From Amphimedon queenslandica (taxonomy: Eukaryota; Porifera; Demospongiae; Haplosclerida; Niphatidae), in the NCBI RefSeq assembly GCF_000090795.2, contig NW_003546582.1, positions 41,122-88,258 on the forward strand: a stretch of 47,137 nucleotides of DNA, read 5' to 3'. The position numbers and the translations under genes were made by a program. The notes beneath the pieces are model-generated. The model was not told the origin of the DNA, did not search any database, and saw only the letters and a list, made by a program, of their open reading frames with translations. Positions within the stretch are counted from its first letter, which is position 1. The number at the start of each line of letters is the position of its first letter. Positions 33,609 to 43,256 of this stretch are shown here, one piece after another.

Positions 33609-34510
33609 TTAGTTTAGTCTTTTAAATCTCTTCAATCTTTCATCTCTCTCTATTTCAAACTGTCTCACATCAGCTCTACTTAAGAAGGACTGACGATCAA
33701 GATACCTGAGAAAGAGGGAGAGAGACAGAGAGGGAGAGAGACAGAGAGAGAGAGACACACACACACACAGAGGGAGGGAGGGAGAGAAGACACAATTTAT
33801 AGTCATAAACCCAGTTTACACCACACTTACACACTAGTTTACAAGTTAAAGCAAGTGGTTATAAACCAGCTTAAGTGGTTCCACTTGTATTAGTGTGTTT
33901 AAATCAGTTTATAATGATACAATACACCTGCTGCTCCTCCTTCAGTACTTAAACCAGTTTCATTATCTACACCACACACTTGAGCTACTTTAGATGAGTC
34001 AATGCAGTCCACACATAAACTGGTTTATAGTTACTTAATGTGAGGGTAATGTGAGTCTAGTCACTTAATGTGAGGTAATGTGAGTTTATAGTCACTTAAT
34101 GTGAGGGTAGAGTATAAAGGAGGAGTATTGATCAGTAGGTAATACTGACCCGTCTTTAGTCTGGTAGGTTAGTTCATCCTCTAATCCTTCATCTTTCTTA
34201 TAACTGTCCCAGTCTAATTTAGACTTCTCCTAATAATAATAATAATAATAAATTAATTATTAATTAATTATTAATTAATTATTAATTAATTATTAATTAA
34301 TTATTACTAGTGTTGAGAGTTTTGGTTTTTTATTTAACGATGCCAATAACGCTTTAGCACCTCCTGACCTTCTGACTCCGCCCACACTATTAATTAATAA
34401 CCAGTAATTAACTATTAATAACTATTATTACCTTGGTCTGTTACTCTTTTCTGTTGATTTTATAAACTGAACTGCTTCATTCGACTGTACAGGGACCTCC
34501 TTCTCAACAC

Positions 34511-34563
<53 letters not shown>

Positions 34564-35528
34564 TCATTAATAATGATATTCCTGTTTCTTCTTGATCTAC
34601 TAACATTACTTCTTCTCCTGCAAAATCAAACGATTTCTTTATTTTAATTGTTTCCATAGGAACAGACGAAACCTTTCAATTAAATAAATAAATTAATTAA
34701 TATAATATTAATTACTTCAGTTTTTTCCTCAATTTGTTTATTTGTTTCTTTTCTATTTGTTGTTCTTGTACTTGTTGTTTCTTTTTTAAAGTTCATCCAC
34801 ACTTCATCTAATCTATTCTTCTTTGTATCTTCATCCTCTACTCCTCTCTCTGGCCCCTCCCCCTGCCCCACCCCCTCCTCCTCCTCCAGTAAATCATCAA
34901 CCACTTCACTAAGGGCAGGACCTTTCCTCTTTCTATTAATTAATAATTTTATTCATGAAAAGGAAAGAAATCTCCATTTTTATTACATTCCCTGATGCAT
35001 ATACATGTTCTTATGTTGTGTAGAAATTTTGAGCTGATTCCAATCAAGTTTGGATTTTTTATGATTTTTTAAAGTTGCTCAAAAATTGAACAAAAGTCCC
35101 TGTACTATAGTACAGGGATTTTTGTCAAATTTTGTTAAAATTGGCAAGTAAAAAATTCCTCAATTTTATTACATTTTCTGATGCATATACATGTACTTAT
35201 GTAGCGTAGAGAGATTAAGCTGATTCCAACCAAGTTTAGATTTTTTACAAATTTTTAAAGTTTCTCAAAAATCGGACAAAAGTCCTTGTACTATAGTACA
35301 TGATCTTGGGCCATATGTTGTCAATTTTTATTACATTTAATCACTATTATTGCTATTATTATTATTATTAATATTACTATTACCTCATTAATTTAGCACT
35401 TTCTTCTTCATATTCTTTCAGTTCCTCTATATTAATTAATAATTACATTAAATAAATCAACTCCACTAACTTTCATTAGGACAATATTCATCATCAGAAT
35501 CAGATTCTGGCTCCTTCTCATCCGCCAT
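33609..35528 (-). CDS. CFDP1: Craniofacial development protein 1 (BCNT/SWC5 family chromatin-remodelling subunit)
   Basis: Exons (minus): 35528-35471, 35426-35384, 34932-34716, 34672-34605, 34509-34432, 34386-34308, 34229-34150, 33705-33609; 720 nt, 239 residues plus TAA. The N-terminus is acidic (EKEPESDSDDEYCP), as in BCNT proteins. The middle has NRLDEVWMNFKKET. Next come IKKSFDFAGEEVIVEKEV (the FAGEEV signature), SLNKKPKLSTLEKSKLDWDS and the C-terminal YLDRQSFLSRADVRQFEIER. The last two form the BCNT-C domain, which in yeast Swc5 helps the SWR1 complex deposit histone H2A.Z; human CFDP1 is counterpart in the SRCAP complex context. The protein is shorter than human (299). Introns carry the 186-bp repeat (34933-35383), a TAA microsatellite (34511-34562), an 11-bp AT repeat (34257-34306), 33-bp repeats (34030-34110) and GA/CA tracts (33715-33784). 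Confidence 0.93.
34030..34110 (+). repeat. Short tandem repeat in CFDP1 last intron
   Basis: Three units of about 31-33 bp, each with ACTTAATGTGAGGGTAATGT or a close variant. Confidence 0.8.
34511..34562. repeat. TAA/ATA microsatellite
   Basis: About 17 uninterrupted trinucleotide units within a CFDP1 intron. Read through on the minus strand it gives a false poly-leucine stretch. Confidence 0.95.
34955..35340 (+). repeat. 186-bp tandem repeat array in CFDP1 intron 2
   Basis: Two diverged units of the family seen in PSMB5 intron 2. The first carries the perfect palindrome CCCTGTACTATAGTACAGGG at 35098-35117; the second a decayed one at 35284 (CCTTGTACTATAGTACATG), again 186 bp on. The orientation is antisense to CFDP1. 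Confidence 0.9.
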
Positions 35529-35602
35529 GTTATTATTAATAACTAGTGATTAGTTATTAATAAAGGTGGAGCTTAAGATTTGTAGGCGTGGCTTGTTTTA
35601 AA
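35529..35602. promoter_or_regulatory. Compact bidirectional promoter, CFDP1 / TOX-like
   Basis: Only 74 bp separate the two start codons. It contains GGTGGAGC and GGCGTGGC (GC/CACC-box-like) in an otherwise AT-rich sequence and no TATA box. 5' UTRs must be very short, or transcription starts overlap the coding exons. Confidence 0.6.
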
Positions 35603-38600
35603 ATGGCTTCCGAAAGCAATCATTTCAAAATTGAGCATAACTATTGCAAGGTAATGAATTATGTGTTTATTATTAACAGTAGCAATATACTTATGTATCA
35701 AGTTTTGTTAGTTTATTGCAATTGGTAGCCTATATTTTTTTATGAATCTGCTGCTTTAATCTTCACTACTTCCATGATTTTCCACATTATGTACTGTATA
35801 TATTAGCTGGTAATTAAAGTTTATCAAATTTGGCATTTTGATATCTACTCGTTAACCTAAAACCAGTCATTGTGATCCATTCTGTACATGCTCAATGACA
35901 CATGAACACAAATTCACCAAATTAAACCAACCAATGACCAGCTATAGACCTCTTGAGGTGAGAATGAACTACGTCACTAGAGTAAATACGGCAGTGGGTG
36001 TGGTGGAGAAGTAAATGAATTCCATGGACGGCAACTTTCTATGGTGAACCAATGAGCAAAAGCAGAAATCAAGCTATAGTAAAGAATTTACTGCACACTG
36101 CACCAAATCTGTTTTATGAGATGCTTGGTTGCATCCATTCTTTCTTCCAACCAACTTTTGTAGCTTGAAAGAGCTCCAGACCTCCTAGACAAATCATTTT
36201 AATAGTTTACTCCATTCCTTCTGCATTGAATCTTGCCGTCCAAAATGGCGGCCAATTATTATGTGTAGGTGGATACCGTATCTTAAAATAATGATATTCA
36301 TACACCTAGTCATTCACAGCTCGAGAGGTCTATAGAGGACTCAAAATTATGTAAAATCAATGTTATTATTATTATTATTATCATATGATGATTGTGTTAT
36401 TATTATTATTAGGTTTTGGACGATGATCCAATGTCTACTCAAACCACGCCCACAGAAGGAGCCCCACCCCCTACAGAGACCACGCCCTACCTCTCCCCCC
36501 TCGCCCCTAATATTGATAACATTGAGACACTGCTAATAACACTGTTACAAACTCATACACTCTATATTGGTGGGTGTGGCTCTGTGGAGACCACACCCAC
36601 CACTAACGGCACTAGTAATGGACCTATTGATAGTACTGGTCCTTCCATTATTGATATAAACCCACTGTCACTGGACACTCTCAGTAATGAGCAGATTAAT
36701 TATTTAATAACTAGTAATGCTGTGAATTACGCTTCAATACAGCAGGCAATGACCCAGAGATATAATAGACAATATAACATACAGGTAAATAATAATAATA
36801 ATAATAATAGTGTCATATCTAGATGTAATTGACCAATCGGATTGCTTAAGATATAGTGTACAAGTTTCATAATCATTTCTTGTTTAAAAATGTCTATATC
36901 TATAAATACAGCAGTTAATTAACCTCAGCCTAACAACCATCAGTAGTTAATGATAAATATTATGTACATGTACATATCTTACCTACATGTACATGTACTG
37001 GTATACTAATAATATACTGACAATATACTAATAATATACTAATGATACTAATAATATACTAATGATACTAATAATGTTTTCTCTTATAGAAAGATGATTC
37101 TGTTCTATTGAATGAAGTTCGTTTACATTCTCCTTCTCCTCTACCTCAAGCCCCTCCTACTCCAGCCCCGCCCACCCTCAGTCCCGGCACTACCCTCACT
37201 ATAACGTCCAACCAGTTGAGAGAGTTACAGTCTCAGTTATCATCATTACTTCAGCAGCAGTCGGCCAGTACTGGAGGGGGCGGAGTCTCATTAGGGGCGG
37301 GGCTACAGCAGCCATCAATAGATGCTATTAATCAATTACTGAAACATCAAATACTGAACATAATGACAGGGACAACCCCCAGCACTGATGAGAACACAAC
37401 TAACAATGAACCACCACCACCACAGGTTAATATACACACACTTACATTGATTTAAAGTTACTCAAGCATTGGGTCAAAGTCCCTGTACTATAATACAGGG
37501 TCACAGGCAAATTTTGTTAAAAATTATTAGGAGAGAATTCTCCAATTTTGTTACATTTTCTGGTACATATTGATGTCCTTATGCTGTGTAGAAAGTTTGA
37601 GCTGATTCTGACTTCAATTTTCTAAGTTACGGCCATTTTAAGTAAATGCCAAAAATCTGAAAAATACCCAAGGCTATAGTCCATGTTTTTGTGTAAAAAT
37701 GGCTCCGAAATCACACCAAATTTTTATTACATTTTTGGATACATATTGATGTCCTTATGCTGTGTAGAAAGTTTGAGCTGATTTCGATCAAGTTTAGACT
37801 TTTTAAAAATTTGAAAAGTTACTCAAAAGTCAGTCCAAAGTCCCTGTACTATAGTCCATGATATACTGACTCCATTATTATTATTATGATATTATTTAGA
37901 CTACACCTGGTGCTTCCCTCCCTCCTTCATTCTCCATTCCTCCTCCTCCTACTGCTACTGGACCCTCTCAACCACACACTACTAATAACACCACCACTGC
38001 TAGTAGTAGTAGTGCTAGTGCTGTTAGTACTGCTGCTGGTGGTAATGGCACTGGTGCTGGTGCTGGTAAGAAGAAGAAAGACCAGGAGAAGAGGTGCAGT
38101 ATAATGATGTACATGTACACACACTCACTGGTATAATGTACATAATGTACCTTCATACATATATTCATTCGTTAATAATGTGTATAGTATCAGTAATGAA
38201 TGTGTGTACTGTAGGGTATAATAATAATAATTGTATGTACGTGTAGTATTACTGACTGTAGTGTGTTCATGATGTACTGATATACAGTAACTATAATACT
38301 TACTACATGACATGTATCATTATTATTATTATTATTATTCTCTCTCTCTCTCTCCAGGCCTCCCACTGCATTCAATTATTATTTCTCTGACGTTTATCAT
38401 AAAGTTATTGAGGAGAATCCTAATGTACGTTAACCAATAATCATTAATAATTAATAAATAATAATTATTATTTATTCATTAATTAGTTGCCATTTTCTGA
38501 AGTGTCCAAGATAGTATCATCAATGTGGAATGTACTAGGACAAGAAGGAAAGAAGGTAACTACTGATGTATACAGACTAGCCTTGCTATAATGGACATTT

Positions 38601-39413
38601 TGAAAGTGTCTCTGTTATACAGAGGTGTCCTTTATGTGGAGGTTATTTTATACAGTAAGGAATGTAATTGGTACACTAGGTGCTGTCCGTTAAATGGAGG
38701 TGTACGCTATAGAGAGTGTCCATTAAGAGAGACTATACTGTATACATGTACAAAATGACAAGAATAATAATATTATTGTAGTGAATTTCCCTCAATTTAT
38801 AATTTCTTTCTCTTTACAGAAGTATTATGATAAACAAGAGGAAATGAAACAATCTCAATCTCATAGGCAGGACACACCCACTACACCAACCACGCCTACT
38901 GCTAGTGCCACGCCCACTTTATCAGTCCCTACTAAACCGACTAACAAGAGACCGAGGAAAGGAAGCAAAGAAGGAACCAATGAAGAAATAATAGGTGGAG
39001 TTAAGGGGGTGGGGCTAAGAGGTGGGGCTTGAGGGCAATAAGAGTGTAGTGAGTAACTTTAAATGTTAGTAAAGAATGCAAATTTGATCAGTATTAGCTC
39101 AAACTTTCTACACAACATAAGTACATGTATATGCATTAGAAAAAATATAAAAATGGCAAATTCTTTACTTTTCAATTTTGACGAAATTTGGCCTGAAACC
39201 ATGTACTTTGGCCTGGTTTTTGAGCAACTTTAAAAAATAGTAACATATTAGTATTATTGATTGATGTTGTTTGTATAGTTAAAAGGAGGAAGACTGATGG
39301 TATGTGTGTTGCTGTTGGTTGCTACAACATGTCCTCATATGAAGAGGAGAGAGGATACAAGTACTGCTCCAATGACTGTATAGTGAACCACTGCAGGTAG
39401 GGAGGCAGAATTG

Positions 39414-39449
<36 letters not shown>

Positions 39450-39503
39450 AGGGCAGTGTTTAATGAGTGGGTCTCTGGAAGAAAACAAAACTTAAAAACA
39501 TAA
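35603..39503 (+). CDS. TOX: TOX-family HMG-box protein
   Basis: Exons: 35603-35650, 36413-36784, 37090-37425, 37900-38093, 38358-38424, 38487-38555, 38820-38994, 39279-39396, 39452-39503; 1431 nt, 476 residues plus TAA. Residues 17-310 are low-complexity (Thr, Pro, Ser, Gln), including TITSNQLRELQSQLSSLLQQ. A basic KKKKDQEKR precedes the HMG box (about 317-375): PPTAFNYYFSDVYHKVIEEN, then FSEVSKIVSSMWNVLGQE. EVSKIV-SMW-LG-E is the TOX hallmark. A second basic stretch (KRPRKGSK) follows. The C-terminal C430-C435-C450-C454 cluster (CVAVGC, YCSNDCIVNHCR) and VFNEWVSGRKQN resemble the conserved C-terminus of vertebrate TOX3/TOX4 as I remember it. A nuclear DNA-binding regulator is inferred. One-to-one orthology with any single vertebrate TOX gene is not claimed. 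Confidence 0.9.
35943..36332. mobile_element. MITE-like element in TOX intron 1
   Basis: CTATAGACCTCTTGAG at 35943 with GTGAGAATGA is inverted at 36305-36332 (TCATTCACAGCTCGAGAGGTCTATAG), giving about 26-bp terminal inverted repeats around some 340 bp. The interior resembles 8000-8050 (CTTGCCGTCCAAA, GTGGATACCGTA). Confidence 0.7.
37456..37862 (+). repeat. 186-bp family repeat array in TOX intron 3
   Basis: Three diverged units. The palindrome region is at 37481-37500 (one mismatch), decayed near 37665, and at 37842. Each unit has ATTGATGTCCTTATGCTGTG or similar and GTAGAAAGTTTGAGCTGATT. Confidence 0.85.
38568..38755. mobile_element. MITE-like element in TOX intron 6
   Basis: The left end, TGTATACAG with ATAATGGACA, is inverted at the right end (TGTCCATTAAGAGAGACTAT, then ACTGTATACA). 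ATACAG-TAGTCTCTCTTAATGGACA ends resemble those of widespread pogo-like non-autonomous elements. Size about 190 bp; non-coding. Confidence 0.6.
39080..39238 (-). repeat. 186-bp family repeat, single inverted copy in TOX intron 7
   Basis: In the opposite orientation to the other arrays: AGCTCAAACTTTCTACACAA, CATAAGTACATGTATATGCA, then TTTTGACGAAATTTGGCC. The palindrome is reduced to CCATGTACTTTGG-like sequence. Confidence 0.85.
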
Positions 39504-40232
39504 AACTGGAGTATTATTTACTTCTACACTAACAATGTATTATACACTCAGTCCTCATTTATGTATTTTGTGACTGTTACTATTAATAGATGTATTATGT
39601 TACTATTATTAGACACTTATTGGTCTTGCATAGCCAGACTCTCCACCTCTTTTTGACTTTTGGACAGTAGACTGTAGAGTGAAAAAGGAGTGGATAGTCT
39701 GGCTATGAAGAGTGGATAGTCTGGCTATGAAGACTAGACACCTTATCACTACAGACACCCGATGCTTTCATTGTTAGTTTATTCCTTCACTTTTATCATA
39801 GCATTCACATCACTTCTACTACACAGTGTATGTACTACTAATGATCTCACCCACTTCTCTTGTCTCTCCTCATGATACATCATGTTAATATATGTATTGC
39901 TATCATCATGTGCTGGTATAGGAAACAATATACTTACCCATTTCACAGTTCTTTAACACAAGATTCAATAATAAATTAAATTTTACTCTTATAGTGTACA
40001 TTACATGTACATTGCAATGGTTCAGTATTACATTATTCATAGTGGGAAATGAAGAAGAAACATGCAGCCCTAGACAGGAACAAAGCAAGAGAGTGGTACT
40101 ACTAAAGGTGATGTAGAAATGTGATAGTAGATTGTCTTATGATAATATTCCCACATATGCTGTACTGTAGGTAAGTCTGTAGTATAACATGATGGTAGAT
40201 AATGCTTTTTACAGTATTTGATTCAACTAATA
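39504..40232. other. Intergenic, TOX to membrane-protein cluster
   Basis: No gene recognised. At 39627-39735, CATAGCCAGACTCTCCAC is inverted (GTGGATAGTCTGGCTATG), and that right half is itself duplicated in tandem (22-bp unit AGAGTGGATAGTCTGGCTAT plus GA). Confidence 0.5.
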
Positions 40233-42770
40233 ATGGGTTGTACTGACTACTGTAAGAAGTGCTTTTTACCAAGTAGGTGTTTGTTGTATAATAATCAATT
40301 ATTATTATATTATTTGTTATATAGAACCTGGCTGTCCAGCTTGCACTACCCACTGGGTGCCTGGTTTTTTGAAAGTTCTTAGTTTTATCACCTGCCAATG
40401 CATCAAACCAGCTGAACTAGAGGATGGTGAGGAAAATGATGCCAAATGCTGCCCATCCTGCTGCTGTAGCTGCTGTACTTGTAAAAGATCTGGCAAAAAT
40501 TGCTGTATTGTGATGCTGTATATTACAATTGTACTATCAGTATTAGTGGTTATTCCCATCAGTGTATATCCTACTAGTGCATTCATTGCTGGGTGGGCTA
40601 ACTGTACACCATACAAATACAGCAACAGTGAAGGAGAGATTTGTTTCACTATTACAATAAATGAAAATGCTGGACCAGATATTGTACTGAGAGATACTGG
40701 AGGTAAGTGTGAGATTATTTAATACATTACATATTAAATAACTATTCATTAACAATAGATGGACTGATAAATGCTAATAATTCTCATGAGGTTCAGGAGT
40801 TTCTTGATCTTACTAAGATAGCTATATTGTTCTCAACAACAGCTAATGGAGTGTCACAACTGTTCTTCATATGGGCACTGGTCTGTCTATTCTGCAGGCA
40901 TTACAAGTGGTCACGTGAACTGAACTGGAGCTGGTGGAAGAAATGTAAACTGTACTGCTGCTGTACAAGAGATGAAGCTGATGATAAGAATGTGATACCA
41001 TTAGATCCTTTTGATGATTATGATGAAAATGAATTTATTGAACCTACTTCAATTGCTGTTGTGTATCAGCATAAACTTGAACAAGTAAAAATAATACAAG
41101 AGCCTCCTACGAGACAACCGAACCCTCCTCAAACGAGTCAACCCGGGGACCCTTCTCAAACGGGTCAACCCGGGGACCCTTCTCAAACGGGTCGACCCGG
41201 GGACCCTTCTCAAACGGGTCGACCCGGGGACCCTTCTCAAACGGGTCGACCCGGGGACCCTTCTCAAACGGGTCGACCCGGGGACCCTTCTCAAACGGGT
41301 CGACCCGGGGACCCTTCTCAAACGGGTCGACCCGGGGACCCTTCTCAAACGGGTCAACCCGGGGACCCTTCTCAAACGAGACAACAAGAAAAAGAAATTT
41401 TTTTCTCCCAGCAAGACACCAGTACCAGTACATTACTTCAAGGTGAGAGATTATGTCATTACAGCACATGGTTTGCTATTGGGTTGTTTATGATGGTTGC
41501 AGTTGGTTTTGTATTTTTTTACTGTCAATATCAGTACAATCAAATCGATATATGGGAGTTTTCAACGACATTATGCTATGCCTGGTCATTAGTCCGTACT
41601 ATTGTCAGTTGCTTTATATTCTCAAAGTTGATGTACGCTATACAGAGAAAATGTGAAGAAATAGAAATGTATGTATATTACACTAATGACAATATTAACA
41701 ATAATGATAATAACAAAATAAAAGAATATGTAGAAACAGGATTTAAGTCTGAGCTTGAAACAGCTGCTACTGAAATGATTAAATTTGCTAAATCATCAGA
41801 CGATGAGAATTTAGCATATAGTCTGGCTAATTGTTTTCTGAAGGAAGTCAATGAACATGTAAATTCAAATCAAAATCAGGATGCAGCTCAGGATGTAGTT
41901 CGGAATTTAGTTCGAATTGCAGCTCAGGCAGTGTGTAAAAATATAAAAGATTCCATTAATAGTCGCATAGGTGGAGGTATCACTACATTTAACAATGCCA
42001 TTGATGAGAAGAATGACTCTGAAACTGTGAAGAAGATGAAGAGAATGGAGGAGTCAGTTATAAATGCAATAAACAAAGTACAATTTGGTGATATTAAGAA
42101 GCAGCCTTTCATTACACAGGACAATGAGAGGAAAGAAAGAATAAAAGCACAAGCTACAAGATATGCCTACGCTATGAAAGAATTAATAGAGGAACATAAC
42201 AAGACAAATTGTCCTGATGGTAAGAAAGAGCTAGCATTGAAGTATCTCAAGGAACGTGACAAATATTTTGTAAATACAGCAGTAGCAACACTTAGCTGGC
42301 TTCAACTATGGTTCCTACTCCATTGGGTACTATACATAATATCAACCTTCATGATACTCACTGTACTTATTGATGCAGTGGCACTTCATGTTAAGGATAG
42401 GGTACCACATTTAGAGGAAGGAGTTGGGTTTCATCCAGTACAGATAGTATTCCTATTCTTGTACAGTCTAGTGCAGTGTTTTGTGTTAGTTTATCCTTGT
42501 CTAAGAGCTGCTAGTGTTACCAGGACAAGAAAACGTTTGATAAAACGAATCAGTGATGAAGCTTACAAGTTTACTAATTTAAATAATCTTAAAGGTACTA
42601 CTTGTAATGTTATACCAGAGTTTATTGAGTCAATGAAGAGGAGGAAGTTTAGCTTCAGGTTACGTATATTGTGTGCTAGTATTCCTTTTAATTTAAACAT
42701 TGCTTATTTGTCTATTGCCTTTGGTTTTGTTAGTAGTGTAGTGACTCTAATCACTACTGTCACTGATTAA
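40233..42770 (+). CDS. Unrecognised multipass membrane protein, family copy 1 (intact)
   Basis: Exons: 40233-40272, 40340-40702, 40759-42770; 2415 nt, 804 residues plus TAA; both introns phase 1. The N-terminus MGCTDYCKKC fits N-myristoylation with nearby palmitoylation cysteines. A Cys cluster (CCPSCCCSCCTCK, about 50-62) precedes TM1 (68-90). A loop with N-glycosylation sequons (NCT, NNS) follows, then TM2 (155-180), a cytosolic stretch with KLYCCC and VIPLDPFDDY, nine PGDPSQTGR-type repeats (260-340), TM3 (about 370-392), TM4 (about 405-430) followed by FSKLMYAIQRKCEEIE, a long charged loop (about 440-640), TM5 (about 645-680), TM6 (about 694-717), the basic TRTRKRLIKRI, and TM7 at the C-terminus. 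I do not recognise the family. Conserved marks shared with copies 2 and 3 are listed there. A receptor, channel or scaffold role is possible, none supported. Confidence 0.85.
41133..41375 (+). repeat. Coding 27-bp minisatellite, nine units
   Basis: Nine 27-bp units encode (T/S)-G-(Q/R)-P-G-D-P-S-Q. Units 3-8 are essentially identical and contain GGGTCGACCCGGGGACCC, that is a GGGTCGACCC palindrome followed by CCCGGGG. It is very GC-rich against an AT-rich gene. Because 27 is divisible by three, other frames also stay open; those are shadows. Confidence 0.97.
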
Positions 42771-43256
42771 TATATTATTATGTTATTATTACTTATTATA
42801 CGCTATACATATATAGTTATATTATTTATTCTCTTTTGTTGTACTGCTGCTTTTACTTAACTTTACATTTTTTGGCTGACTATATCTACTATTTTTTTGA
42901 TTAATGATGCTTGTTATTATAGTAGAAGTTATTGCAGAAAATGTCAGTTAACGCATTGAATTAAAGGAAGATGCTTGACAGAAGACATTATTATGTTGTT
43001 TACAGTATTATTGTTTTTAGTAACAAGGATGTTACTATAGCAATAGTAATATTCATCACTCTTTTGATGTATGACTTCTGAAGTAACTTAACATTATTCA
43101 TGAAATGCATTTTATGATTCTTGGTAACATGATACCTGTTACCATAACAACATAAAACACACTTACTGGTAATGCATAAATATTAAAGTTAATGTCAAAA
43201 TGTTTCCGTAGCAATAAGAAAAACTCTTGGGCGCATGCTAGTTTCCATACAGCAAC
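42771..43256 (+). other. Intergenic between family copies 1 and 2; duplicated segment A
   Basis: 42839-43120 matches 45978-46235 (GGCTGACT, AGAAGACATTATT, TTACTATAGCAATAGTAATA, TTCATCACTCTTTTGATGTA, then TGACTTCT). It is a duplicated 3' flank, which shows the unit of tandem duplication includes downstream DNA. Confidence 0.8.

Noticed and set aside
33715..33806. SLSLCLSPSLSLSL-type N-terminal extension of the last CFDP1 exon
   Set aside because: It is translated GA/CA simple sequence upstream of a good acceptor; the conserved BCNT-C sequence begins right after the acceptor.
34460..34657. Minus-strand frame with a long poly-leucine run
   Set aside because: The poly-leucine is a TAA microsatellite lying in a CFDP1 intron; exons on either side give the conserved FAGEEV and EKEV segments when it is spliced out.
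41049..41469. Two long minus-strand open frames across the 27-bp repeats of copy 1
   Set aside because: They are open only because the repeat unit is a multiple of three. They encode monotonous repeats and lack any domain, and the plus-strand frame is supported by homology to copies 2 and 3.
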